Below, piece by piece: positions 1 through 6,851 of a DNA stretch of 12,696 nucleotides. Both the position numbers and the translations under genes were made by a program. The notes beneath the pieces are model-generated. The model was not told where the DNA came from. It saw only the letters and a list, made by a program, of their open reading frames with translations, and did not search any database. How positions within the stretch are numbered: the first letter of the stretch is position 1; each line of letters begins with the position of its first letter. Source of the DNA: an uncultured Collinsella sp. (GTDB taxonomy: Bacteria; Actinomycetota; Coriobacteriia; Coriobacteriales; Coriobacteriaceae); the NCBI GenBank assembly GCA_902465105.1, contig CABQLM010000058.1, positions 1-12,696 of the forward strand, read 5' to 3'.

Positions 1-694
1 CAACAAGAGCCACAAACGCCGCGGTGCTGCCCGCGGGAGCGGCATGGGAGCCCGAAACAGCGCGTGCGGCAGCGGCGATGTCCTCGCGGTTGTAGGAGCC
101 CGTCTTGCCACCATTGGTAAGCTCATCGATTGCGACCTGGTAAACGTCGCGCGAACGGGCGGGGTCGCAGCTCACCGGCGAATCATCATCGAGCATGCTA
201 TCGATCATGGCCCAGGCATCGGCCTCGTCCATGGCATTGGCAGCACGGGAGATCGTCGGCACGCCGGCATCGACGTGGCGGCGCTGGAATGCACCGGTCA
301 AACCGGAAAAAAGCGTGGAGGCAGGCTGGGGCGAGCTGGCTGCGCCAGCCGCATCTGCAGTCTGGCAAGCGGCATCCTGGCCCTGTTGCGAAGGCATGGA
401 AGCTGTCTTGAACTCACTGTGGGTACGTTCTGCCTGTGTGGCATCGTCCTTGGCAGTCGCGTGGGATGGCAGATGCTCGCATTCTGCACGATATTCGGAT
501 ATACCCAGCGAGGCGGCATAGATTCCCACCCCCGCAACGGCACCCACGGCAAAGGGGACTGAGCCCGCAACCACCGTCTCGTTAATAGATGAAAACGGCA
601 GCGTCGCGGCATACGCAACCACGGGAGCGGCAAGACCGATCCCGCAAGAAAGTCCGGCAAGGACAGCACGTTGTGTTGCATCAGAAGAAGCCAT
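1..694 (-). CDS. Two-transmembrane protein of unknown function, 3' end outside window
   Basis: An open minus-strand frame runs from an ATG at 694 to the window edge, giving 231 residues with no stop, so the C-terminus is missing. The start is supported by an AGGAGA ribosome site four bases upstream. The N-terminus (MASSDATQRAVLAGLSCGIG) leads into a hydrophobic segment at about residues 9-31. A second follows at about 40-64, rich in Gly, Ala and Val, so the protein is probably anchored in the membrane by a hairpin of two helices. Residues about 70-135 form an Ala/Gln/Ser-rich linker. From about 137 a more ordered, acidic region begins (DEADAWAMIDSMLDDD) that may be the start of an extracytoplasmic or cytoplasmic domain. 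I do not recognise the family and assign no function. It lies downstream of rho on the same strand but behind rho's terminator, with its own promoter candidate. Confidence 0.75.
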   Translation of the reverse strand, partial: MASSDATQRAVLAGLSCGIGLAAPVVAYAATLPFSSINETVVAGSVPFAVGAVAGVGIYAASLGISEYRAECEHLPSHATAKDDATQAERTHSEFKTASMPSQQGQDAACQTADAAGAASSPQPASTLFSGLTGAFQRRHVDAGVPTISRAANAMDEADAWAMIDSMLDDDSPVSCDPARSRDVYQVAIDELTNGGKTGSYNREDIAAAARAVSGSHAAPAGSTAAFVALV

Positions 695-760
695 GAGCTC
701 TCCTCATCTTCCAGCACCCAAATCGCATCATTTAGTTGGCTGCGCGAGAGAAGATGAAGC

Positions 761-774
761 GGGGCCTAAGCCCC
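761..774 (-). other. Short hairpin in the leader of the first gene
   Basis: GGGGC, a four-base loop CTAA, and GCCCC form a perfect 5-bp stem about 65 bases upstream of the ATG at 694. It lies inside the transcript predicted from the promoter at 832-860. No T-run follows on the minus strand, so it is not a normal terminator. It may be a leader structure or chance. Confidence 0.2.
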
Positions 775-831
775 TAAGCAACGGTATAAGGTTCGTTTCA
801 TCTGCGTTTTCCGTCGCGAAGCTTATACGTT

Positions 832-860
832 ATTATGCGAAACCCCCTTGGGGATTGCAA
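832..860 (-). promoter_or_regulatory. Sigma70-type promoter candidate for the two-TM gene
   Basis: Read on the minus strand: TTGCAA (860-855), a 17-base spacer, then CATAAT (837-832), which matches the -10 consensus at five of six positions. The spacer itself contains CCCCAAGGGG. A start near 825 would give a leader of about 130 nt. The rest of the gene-free stretch 695-1005 shows only the small hairpin at 761-774 and the rho terminator at 939-968. Confidence 0.45.
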
Positions 861-937
861 GAGACGATGCCCATTTGAATTAGGAAAAGCGCTGGTCGGC
901 AGTCATAAGGGCAGATAGTCAATCAAAGATACATGGC

Positions 938-968
938 AAAAGGGTCGGGACGCAAATCCCGACCCTTT
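938..968 (-). terminator. Intrinsic terminator after rho
   Basis: A perfect 12-bp stem (939-950 with 957-968, AAAGGGTCGGGA against its complement) with a 6-base loop lies 38 bases past the rho stop codon. On the minus strand the stem runs into TTTT (941-938), then GCC. The opposite strand also has a T-rich tail, so it could work in both directions, but only rho needs it here. Confidence 0.7.
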
Positions 969-1005
969 GATTCTCTTTTGATAGGCAGCTAGAGCGGCAA
1001 CAAAA

Positions 1006-3543
1006 CTAGTACGTTTGCTCGTAGTCGCTATGCTTTTTGGCCGAACGAACCAAGAACTCCTGGTTGGTGTTAGTGCCCTTGAGACCCTTGATAAACGACG
1101 CGGCTGCGCGCTCAGTATTGTTCATGCCGGCAAGAATGCGGCGCAGGCCAAAGACAAACGGGCGCATCTGCTCGTCGACCAGCAGGTCCTCGTTACGCGT
1201 ACCGGAGGCAACGGGATCGATGGCCGGGAAGATGCGGCGATCGGCCAGATCGCGATCGAGCTTGAGCTCCATGTTGCCGGTGCCCTTGAACTCCTCAAAG
1301 ATGACCTCGTCCATCTTGGAGCCGGTGTCGATGAGGGCAGAGGCGAGGATAGTGAGCGAGCCGCCGTTTTCGATATTGCGGGCTGCACCCAGGAAACGCT
1401 TGGGCGGGTAGAGGGCCGCCGAATCAACGCCGCCCGAAAGGATACGACCCGAGGCGGGTGCCGCCAAGTTGTAGGCGCGGGCAAGACGTGTGATGGAGTC
1501 GAGCACCACCACGACATCGCCGCCCAGCTCCACGATGCGCTTGGCGCGCTCGATGACGAGCTCTGCCACGCGGGTGTGGTTGTCGGCAGGCATATCGAAG
1601 GTCGAGGCCACGACCTCGCCCTTAATGGAGCGCTGCATATCGGTGACCTCTTCAGGACGCTCGTCGACGAGCAGGCAGATGAGGTGCACCTCGGGATTGT
1701 TGATCGAGATGGACTGGCAGATCTTCTTAAGGATCGTTGTCTTGCCGGCCTTGGGCGGCGACACGATCAGGCCACGCTGGCCCTTGCCGATCGGCGACAC
1801 GATATCGATGGCGCGACCGGTAATGGAATCCTTGCCGTGCTCCATACGCAGCGGCTCGTTGGGATAGACCGGGGTAAGGTCGCCGAACTTGGGGCGGTTG
1901 CGGATCTGCTCGGGATCCATGCCGTTAACGGTCGTGATCTTAGCGAGGCCGGCGCGCTTGTCGCCGCCGCGCGAGGGGCGCAGCGAGCCCTCGATGACAT
2001 CGCCCGTGCGCAGGCGCGCAGAGCGGATGAGATAGGCGGGGACGTATGCGTCATCATTGGATTTCATATAGCCATGGGCATGGATGATGCCAGAATTGTC
2101 CGGGCGAATCTGCAGGATGCCCTTGATGTCGCGGAAGCCCTCGGCCTTCGCGGCAGTGGTGTAGATCTCCTCGACGAGCTCGGCCTTTTTCTTACCGGTC
2201 GTCTCAATCTCGAATTCCTTGGCCTTCTCACGCAGCTCAGCGACCTTCATGGCCGAAAGCTCCTCGCGGGAAAGCGTAGGCTCAGTAGGGGCGGCGTTGC
2301 GCTCCTTGTTGCGCTGCTTGCGATCGCGCTGGCGGCCGCGACGGTCGTTGTTACGGTCGTCCTTGCGCCCGCTGCGCTCATCGTTGTGCTTATGCTGACG
2401 ACGGTTGGGACGGGCACCTTCCTCGACCTCGGACGATTCGGCAGCGGGAGCCTCGGCGCCCTCGGTATTGATCTGAGCCCCGTCATCAGCTTTTGAATCG
2501 GAATCGGTCTCGACATTCCTCTGCTGCTCGGCAGCCTTAGCCTTACCGGATTTCTTGCGCGGGACGCGCTTGGACTTCTCGGCCGTCGGCTGTTCGGCGT
2601 CCTGGGACTCCAACGCTGGGTCGGCTCCCGCCGTCGTTTCTACGGCATCTTGGGATGCAGATTCAGCATCTTCCCTGGCCTTAGTCTTGGCCGAACGCTT
2701 GGCAGTGGTACGACGGCTGCGCCCGGGACGGACATCGGCCGCCTCGGCGGTATCAACATCTTGCGCAGGGGCATCCAAAGCAGAGGAAGCCTCGGAGGGA
2801 ACCAAGGCATCATTGCCGTCGGAACCTGCGGGCGCGGCGGCCTTCTCGGCCTCCACCTGTGCCTTGGACTTGCGACCGCGACGCTGCGGGCGAGTGGTCG
2901 GTTCGGCATTGATAGGCTCATTCGCATCGGCGGGCGCAGTCGCCTCGGCAGAAGCTACGCCATTCCCCGCCCCAGAACGCGGCAAAGACTCAGAAGCGCC
3001 CTGGTCCTCTTCCTGTTGGGGCTTAGTGGCCGCACGGCGACGCGTGCGGGGGGCAGGCTTTTCGACCGGCTGCGCGGTGGCGTCGGCACCGGTCGCCACG
3101 GGCTTCCCGACTGCCTCGGCCTTGGCGGGAGCCGTGGCTTCGACCAACGCCGCGGCGTCGCGCTCTGCCGCGCGACGGCGGGCACGCACAACCTGGGCTT
3201 CGCTGATCTGCGCCAGCGCACGGGCCTGCGCGACCTCGTCGGACAGGGGCGCCGAGGCATCGGCGGCAACGGGCCGCTTTGTGCGCGTGGTGCGCGTCGT
3301 GCGACGTTTGGGCTTTGCGGCCTCATCGCCGTCCACGGCAGACTTGGCCACACGGCGCGTGCGCTTGGGTTTGGTGGGTGCAGTCTCCTCGCTGGCTACG
3401 GGCGCGGTGGACGCAACGGCATTAGGCGCCTCAGGAGCCGCAGCCTGCGCCGATGCCGACGCCATGGCCTGGCCCAACGCAACCGGTGCAGCGGGAGCGG
3501 CTTGCGCCATCGTTATTTCGTTTTCTTGTGGTTGATCAGACAC
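1006..3543 (-). CDS. rho: Transcription termination factor Rho with a long disordered N-terminal extension
   Basis: Hexameric RNA-dependent ATPase that binds nascent RNA in the cytoplasm and ends transcription. The 845-residue product is about twice the length of the E. coli protein (419). Residues from about 422 match the usual core: Rho N-terminal helix domain (SREELSAMKVAELREKAKEF), RNA-binding cold-shock domain (DIKGILQIRPDNSGIIHAHG), Walker A SPPKAGKT (595-602), DERPEEVTDM, Walker B region VVVLDSITRLARAYN, Q-loop LSGGVD and R-loop KGTGNMEL. Residues 1 to about 421 are low complexity: Ala/Glu/Asp/Pro stretches broken by clusters such as KPKRTRR, QRRGRKSK and DRRGRQRDRKQRNKERN. The start is a GTG at 3543 with only a weak purine-rich ribosome site (GAAAAGAAAG). 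An ATG at 3510 (MAQAAPAAP), 11 codons later, is an alternative. Functional assignment is secure; the exact start is not. Confidence 0.95.
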   Translation of the reverse strand: MSDQPQENEITMAQAAPAAPVALGQAMASASAQAAAPEAPNAVASTAPVASEETAPTKPKRTRRVAKSAVDGDEAAKPKRRTTRTTRTKRPVAADASAPLSDEVAQARALAQISEAQVVRARRRAAERDAAALVEATAPAKAEAVGKPVATGADATAQPVEKPAPRTRRRAATKPQQEEDQGASESLPRSGAGNGVASAEATAPADANEPINAEPTTRPQRRGRKSKAQVEAEKAAAPAGSDGNDALVPSEASSALDAPAQDVDTAEAADVRPGRSRRTTAKRSAKTKAREDAESASQDAVETTAGADPALESQDAEQPTAEKSKRVPRKKSGKAKAAEQQRNVETDSDSKADDGAQINTEGAEAPAAESSEVEEGARPNRRQHKHNDERSGRKDDRNNDRRGRQRDRKQRNKERNAAPTEPTLSREELSAMKVAELREKAKEFEIETTGKKKAELVEEIYTTAAKAEGFRDIKGILQIRPDNSGIIHAHGYMKSNDDAYVPAYLIRSARLRTGDVIEGSLRPSRGGDKRAGLAKITTVNGMDPEQIRNRPKFGDLTPVYPNEPLRMEHGKDSITGRAIDIVSPIGKGQRGLIVSPPKAGKTTILKKICQSISINNPEVHLICLLVDERPEEVTDMQRSIKGEVVASTFDMPADNHTRVAELVIERAKRIVELGGDVVVVLDSITRLARAYNLAAPASGRILSGGVDSAALYPPKRFLGAARNIENGGSLTILASALIDTGSKMDEVIFEEFKGTGNMELKLDRDLADRRIFPAIDPVASGTRNEDLLVDEQMRPFVFGLRRILAGMNNTERAAASFIKGLKGTNTNQEFLVRSAKKHSDYEQTY

Positions 3544-3577
3544 AGTGTATGCTCAACTTTCTTTTCAAGCCCTGCGA

Positions 3578-3649
3578 TCACATGCTCCCTGCATATACCT
3601 TCAGGGCGTCTAAACAGTCTTGCTCCGTCAAAATAGCGACGGACATCAT
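3578..3649 (-). CDS. Possible short leader peptide upstream of rho
   Basis: Within the predicted rho leader, a double ATG (3649-3644) opens a 23-codon frame starting MMSVAILTEQDC and ending at TGA 3580-3578, 34 bases before the rho GTG. No clear ribosome site precedes it. Leader reading frames before rho are known in enterobacteria (rhoL), which makes this worth noting, but a frame of this length can occur by chance. Confidence 0.2.
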   Translation of the reverse strand: MMSVAILTEQDCLDALKVYAGSM

Positions 3650-3688
3650 TGATCTGTATCGAGTTGATTGCGCCAAATACGCAGCGTT

Positions 3689-3716
3689 AGTGTAGCACAA
3701 CCGCTACCACCTGCAA
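3689..3716 (-). promoter_or_regulatory. Promoter candidate for rho
   Basis: On the minus strand: TTGCAG (3716-3711), a 16-base spacer, then TACACT (3694-3689), preceded by TG-C, an extended -10 pattern. A start near 3682 gives a leader of about 140 nt before the rho GTG. That is long enough to carry regulation, for example by Rho itself, as known in other bacteria. Confidence 0.45.
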
Positions 3717-3735
3717 CTTAGCCATAAACCAGTCA

Positions 3736-3751
3736 TTAAGAACGTTCTTAA
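3736..3751. promoter_or_regulatory. Perfect 16-bp palindrome upstream of the rho promoter
   Basis: TTAAGAACGTTCTTAA reads the same on both strands and is centred about 60 bases upstream of the predicted rho transcription start. A second AACGTTC lies at 3768-3774, 27 bases away. The form and position suit a dimeric regulator. It does not have the spacing of an actinobacterial or Gram-positive LexA box (GAAC-N4-GTTC). The regulator is unknown. Confidence 0.4.
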
Positions 3752-3868
3752 ACAGCTCATCATCAAAAACGTTCCTCCACCTCAAGCTATAAGATACGGT
3801 GAAATAATCCCCGAATATGACCGCTAAATCTCAAACAGAAACTATTCCACTGCAACTTCCTATGTGAT

Positions 3869-3913
3869 GGAGCCCCTCCCCGAGGAAATGATCCGTTTTC
3901 CTCCGTCCCCAAG
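3869..3913 (-). repeat. GGGAC-type hairpin element downstream of argS
   Basis: On the minus strand CTTGGGGACG (3913-3904) is followed by GAGGAAA, an 8-base loop and TTTCCTC (3903-3897 paired with 3888-3882). The 10-mer CTTGGGGACG recurs exactly at 11622-11613 beyond proB. Its layout, a GGGAC word next to or inside a hairpin beyond a gene end, matches the RAYT-linked elements at 6701, 7945 and 8715, though the rest of the sequence differs. It lies past the argS terminator and in the argS sense. Family membership is inferred. Confidence 0.35.
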
Positions 3914-3942
3914 GAATCAGCTGCAACGACAAAGCCGTGCGC

Positions 3943-3975
3943 AAAAAGCCCGACCTCCGAGATGGAGATCGGGCT
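3943..3975 (-). terminator. Intrinsic terminator of argS
   Basis: AGCCCGA and TCGGGCT (3947-3953, 3969-3975), then one mismatch, then CTCC and GGAG close a 5-base loop. On the minus strand the stem is followed directly by TTTTT (3947-3943). It lies 45 bases after the argS stop codon. Confidence 0.85.
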
Positions 3976-4020
3976 ATTGAAGCTCAGCTAGATTTGCCTA
4001 TGCAGTCGTGCGACTGGCAA

Positions 4021-5874
4021 CTACATCTGCTCGGGCGCAGAAACGCCAACAAGGGTGAGCACCAGGGCGAGCGTCACGCGGACGGCGTCGCAAGCGGCCA
4101 GACGGGCGCGCGAAAGCTCGGGGTCGACGGGACGGCCCTCGCTCGGCAGGACCTGGCAGGCAGCGTAGAAGCTGTGGAAGTCGCCGGCGAGTTCCTCGGC
4201 AAAGTGCGTCAGACGGAACGGGGCGCGGTCACGAGCGCAGCTAGCGATGAGATCGGTGAGCTCGTTGAGCTTACGCGAAAGGGCGAGCTCGGTCGGGTCG
4301 GTCAGCAGCGAGTAATCGACGTTCTCACCGATGGCCTTGGCGGCGACGGCCTTCATGCCCATCTCGTCAGCCTGCTCGGGCGTAACGTCAGCGGCACGGC
4401 GCAGGATGGAGCACACGCGAGCGTGAGCGTACTGCACGTAGTACACCGGGTTGGAGTTATCACGCTTCTTAACGGCCTCGATATCGAAGTCGACCATCTG
4501 GTTGGAGCTCTTGGAGATGAGCGTGTAACGAGCGGCGTCGGAGCCGACCTCGTCGACGAGCTCCTGCAGGGTCACCATGGTACCCTTGCGCTTGGACATA
4601 CGGACGGGCTTGCCGTTGCGCAGCAGGTTGACGAGCTGGCCCAGCAGAACCTCGAACTTGCCGGGGTAACCCAAGGCATCGCAGACGCAGCGGACGCGCT
4701 CGATGTAGCCGTGGTGATCGGCGCCCCAGATGTCGATGACGTGGTCGACGCGCTGGAACTTGTCCCAGTGATAGGCAACGTCGGAGGCGAAGTAGGTGTA
4801 CTCGCCATCGGACTTGATCAGAACGCGGTCTTTGTCGTCGCCCAGATCGGTGGAACGGAACCACAGAGCGCCGTCCTTGGTGTAGAGGTAGCCCATCTTG
4901 TCGAGCTTCTCAAAGGCGCGGTCGACGGCGGAGGTGCCGGCGGTCTCGCCCTCGGTGTCCTTCACATACAGCGAGCGCTCGGAGAACCAACGATCGAAGT
5001 CGCAGTTGACGGCGTGGCAGAGGTCGCGCATGTTGTCGACCATCTTCACGTAGCCGCGCTCGCGGAAGCTCTCCATGCGCTCCTGCGGATCGGCGTCGAC
5101 CCACTTGTCGCCGTCGGTGCGCCAGAACTCGGCAGCCTCATCGATGATGTAGTCGCCGCCGTAGGAGTCCTTGCCCAGGGTCTCGGCAAAGTTGTCCTGG
5201 TACGGATGGGTCTCAGGATGCTCGTCGTTCTCGTCGGCAACGAAGGCGTCGCGATCGGCGATCAGCAGCTTGTGAGCCTCGTCGATATCCACGCCCTGCT
5301 TGGCGATGATGTCGGCAAGCTGCATATAGCGCGTGCTGATGGAGTTGCCGAAGGTGTTCATCTGAGAGCCGTGGTCGTTGATGTAGAACTCACGCTGGAT
5401 GTCGTAACCGGCGTGGTCCATAACGCGGCAGAGGGAGTCGCCCAGAGCGGCCCAGCGGCCATGGCCGATGTGCATGGGGCCGACGGGGTTGGCGGAGACG
5501 AACTCGACCTGGGTCTTCAGGCCGCCGCCGACGTTGGACTTAGCGAAGTCCATGCCCTTCTCGCGGGCCTCGCCAAAGATGGCGTTCTTGACGGCGACGG
5601 AGAGGTAGAAGTTGATGAAGCCAGGACCGGCGATCTCGACTTTCTCGATCGCGGGGTCCTCGGGCATATGGGCAACGATGGCCTCGGCGATCTTGCGCGG
5701 GGCGCAGTGAGCCAGCTTGGCGGACTTCAGGGCCATGGTGGAGGTCCACTCGCCATGAGAAGTATCAGCCGGTCGCTCGATAGCGCAATCGTCAAGTTCA
5801 AATGCGGAAAGGTCGCCGGCCTCCTGGGCCGCAGCAAGCGCAGCGCGTACCAGCTCTTCAATCTTCTCGGGCAT
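4021..5874 (-). CDS. argS: Arginyl-tRNA synthetase
   Basis: Class I aminoacyl-tRNA synthetase that charges tRNA-Arg with arginine using ATP in the cytoplasm. The 617-residue product has the expected length. Visible parts in order: N-terminal tRNA-recognition domain (about 1-95, with GPGFINFYLS at 83-92), the catalytic signature HIGH at 135-138 within NPVGPMHIGHGR, the KMSKS-equivalent RMSKRKG at 425-431, and the DALR anticodon-binding domain from about 478 (VYYVQYAHARV) to the end. The start is the ATG at 5874 (MPEKIEELVRAAL) with a strong AAGGAGG site four bases upstream. The frame stays open a further 43 codons upstream, but that stretch contains the promoter candidate and the long form has no matching ribosome site. 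It is transcribed alone, divergently from the CarD-like gene. Words resembling ArgR-type boxes lie upstream of its promoter. Confidence 0.97.
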   Translation of the reverse strand: MPEKIEELVRAALAAAQEAGDLSAFELDDCAIERPADTSHGEWTSTMALKSAKLAHCAPRKIAEAIVAHMPEDPAIEKVEIAGPGFINFYLSVAVKNAIFGEAREKGMDFAKSNVGGGLKTQVEFVSANPVGPMHIGHGRWAALGDSLCRVMDHAGYDIQREFYINDHGSQMNTFGNSISTRYMQLADIIAKQGVDIDEAHKLLIADRDAFVADENDEHPETHPYQDNFAETLGKDSYGGDYIIDEAAEFWRTDGDKWVDADPQERMESFRERGYVKMVDNMRDLCHAVNCDFDRWFSERSLYVKDTEGETAGTSAVDRAFEKLDKMGYLYTKDGALWFRSTDLGDDKDRVLIKSDGEYTYFASDVAYHWDKFQRVDHVIDIWGADHHGYIERVRCVCDALGYPGKFEVLLGQLVNLLRNGKPVRMSKRKGTMVTLQELVDEVGSDAARYTLISKSSNQMVDFDIEAVKKRDNSNPVYYVQYAHARVCSILRRAADVTPEQADEMGMKAVAAKAIGENVDYSLLTDPTELALSRKLNELTDLIASCARDRAPFRLTHFAEELAGDFHSFYAACQVLPSEGRPVDPELSRARLAACDAVRVTLALVLTLVGVSAPEQM

Positions 5875-5941
5875 AGATCCTCCTTGTGTTAAAGCCCCCG
5901 AGCTCTTGGTCACTCGTAGGGCAAAAGCCAGAGTTTGTAGC

Positions 5942-5970
5942 ACTCTATCACAAGCGGTAGCTACTGTCGC
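5942..5970 (-). promoter_or_regulatory. Promoter candidate for argS
   Basis: On the minus strand: GCGACA (5970-5965), a 17-base spacer, then TAGAGT (5947-5942); each box matches four of six consensus bases. A start near 5935 gives a leader of about 60 nt, too short for a T-box riboswitch. Confidence 0.4.
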
Positions 5971-5990
5971 AGGGTAAAGTTGATTGATAT

Positions 5991-6090
5991 TGCATATGCA
6001 CAAAATTGACTACAGTTCGCGCGAAGCCGCTCAAAGATGGCGGTCTGCCTGCTGATTATGCATTCGTTGAAAATGCATAAATATGTGCAT
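5991..6090. promoter_or_regulatory. Cluster of ATGCA/TGCAT operator-like words
   Basis: This stretch of the argS-carD spacer holds a 10-bp palindrome TGCATATGCA (5991-6000). It also holds a perfect 9-bp inverted repeat TTATGCATT-N7-AATGCATAA (6056-6064, 6072-6080), and TGCAT again at 6086-6090. A further copy lies at 6143-6147. TGCAT words are typical of arginine-repressor boxes described in Streptomyces, and the neighbour is argS, so ArgR is a reasonable but unproven guess. The cluster lies upstream of the argS -35 box. Confidence 0.4.
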
Positions 6091-6100
6091 GAGCCGCTCC

Positions 6101-6115
6101 GAGTATCGAATACTC
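6101..6115. repeat. Short inverted repeat GAGTAT-CGA-ATACTC
   Basis: A perfect 6-bp inverted repeat with a 3-base centre sits about 60 bases upstream of the predicted start of carD transcription. An outer pair CTCCGA (6097-6102) and TCGGAG (6123-6128) partly overlaps it, so two alternative structures are possible. It could be an operator; nothing identifies the regulator. Confidence 0.25.
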
Positions 6116-6173
6116 TTACCTATCGGAGTTGTGTGCTTTTCCTGCATAAAGTAATGGTTTGCGCACGTCAGCG

Positions 6174-6182
6174 TGGTATTCT
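6174..6182 (+). promoter_or_regulatory. Extended -10 promoter candidate for the CarD-like gene
   Basis: TGG-TATTCT has an extended -10 form; no good -35 box is seen 17 bases upstream. A start near 6189 gives a leader of about 28 nt. The leader contains a small inverted repeat, ATACG-N6-CGTAT (6187-6202), next to the GGAGG ribosome site. Confidence 0.3.
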
Positions 6183-6216
6183 TAACATACGTAAATTCGT
6201 ATAAGTTGGAGGTAGC

Positions 6217-6702
6217 ATGTTCTCAATCGGTCAACACGTCATTCATCCGGGCCAGGGAGTCTGCACCGTCGTCGGTTTTAGGGACGACACGCCGCAGCCC
6301 ATGCTGTTGCTCGAGACCAAGCAGGGACATGCGCAGACGATTCTCATGTACCCCGTGGCGCAGGCCGACCGTCTGCATGCCGCCATCTCTCAGCAAGATG
6401 CCGAGCACCTGCTGAGCCACTACGACGAGCTCGAGTGCGACACCTTTACCGAGCGCAACAGCTCGCTGGAGGAGACGCACTTTAAGCAGCAGCTCAAGTT
6501 GGGTGCGCCCGAGACGGTCCGCGTGGCAAAAACCATGATGCACCGTATTCGCCAGGCCGAGGAAGCAGACAAAAAGCCCAGCTCCTACTATATGCGCGTA
6601 CTCAAGGAAGCAAAGCGCCGCTCCATCGAGGAGTTCGCCGTGGCCCTAGGCGTCACCGAAGAGGCCGCCGAAGCCCGCCTAGCCCAAGCCGCCCTCAACT
6701 AA
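6217..6702 (+). CDS. CarD/CdnL-family RNA polymerase-binding transcription regulator
   Basis: CarD-family proteins bind the RNA polymerase beta subunit with an N-terminal Tudor-like domain and stabilise the open complex at rRNA and other promoters with a helical C-terminal domain. The 161-residue product fits. Residues 1-20 (MFSIGQHVIHPGQGVCTVVG) are the opening of the polymerase-interacting domain, and about 85-158 are predicted helices (PETVRVAKTMMHRIRQAEEA, VLKEAKRRSIEEFAVALGV). The ATG is preceded by GGAGG at a spacing of four bases. The protein contains no tryptophan, so the Trp that wedges into the DNA minor groove in Mycobacterium CarD is absent. This may be a CdnL-like paralogue with altered promoter contact. 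The stop codon TAA overlaps the first bases of a repeat element, and a strong terminator follows. Confidence 0.88.
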   Translation: MFSIGQHVIHPGQGVCTVVGFRDDTPQPMLLLETKQGHAQTILMYPVAQADRLHAAISQQDAEHLLSHYDELECDTFTERNSSLEETHFKQQLKLGAPETVRVAKTMMHRIRQAEEADKKPSSYYMRVLKEAKRRSIEEFAVALGVTEEAAEARLAQAALN

Positions 6703-6744
6703 CCTGCCAAAAAGGGACAGGTTTATTTTGGCAGGTTTTATCTG
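6701..6744 (+). repeat. RAYT-linked hairpin element, copy A
   Basis: A perfect 12-bp inverted repeat (AACCTGCCAAAA, 6701-6712, with 6726-6737) encloses a 13-base loop AGGGACAGGTTTA and ends in TTTTATCTG. The first two bases are the last two of the carD stop codon TAA. Copies B (7945-7988) and C (8715-8758) agree over 44 nt except for two or three positions. The stem and the following TTTT would also serve as a terminator. The GGGAC in the loop and the link to a RAYT gene suggest a REP-type element. Confidence 0.8.
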
Positions 6745-6768
6745 GCCAAACGTCAACAAACAATCAGT

Positions 6769-6814
6769 AAATGGCCGGGTGCTCCGTTTTGTTTGTGAGC
6801 GCCCGGCCATTTTT
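6769..6814 (+). terminator. Strong intrinsic terminator after the CarD-like gene
   Basis: A 16-bp stem with one G-T pair (6769-6784 with 6797-6812) around the GC-rich core GGCCGGG encloses a 12-base loop and ends in TTTTT (6810-6814). It is the second terminator-like hairpin in a row after carD. It is probably the original terminator, with copy A inserted before it. Confidence 0.88.
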
Positions 6815-6851
6815 CTATATCCGTAGAATGCGTGAAGCCCATTTGCGATGA

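Noticed and set aside
44..562. Plus-strand open frame at the left edge
   Set aside because: The minus-strand frame 694-1 has a good ribosome site, membrane segments and an upstream promoter candidate. The plus frame has none of these.
1015..2496. Long plus-strand open frame (about 490 codons) opposite rho
   Set aside because: It is the mirror of the rho gene in GC-rich DNA, has no ribosome site, and its product (repeated LDDELG/GVDLLDELG-like text) resembles no protein. The rho frame is certain.
3736..3751. LexA/SOS box reading of the palindrome upstream of rho
   Set aside because: LexA boxes need GAAC and GTTC separated by four bases; here the halves abut, so the spacing is wrong.
3937..5892. 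Plus-strand open frame of about 650 codons opposite argS
   Set aside because: It is antisense to a complete argS with all class I motifs; the product is Val/Leu/Asp-rich shadow sequence typical of the reverse strand of GC-rich genes.
5875..5935. T-box riboswitch for argS
   Set aside because: The predicted leader is only about 60 nt, with no specifier stem or T-box sequence visible.
5875..6003. A 43-codon N-terminal extension of ArgS
   Set aside because: The argS promoter candidate and divergent spacer lie inside it, and the strong AAGGAGG site points to the ATG at 5874.
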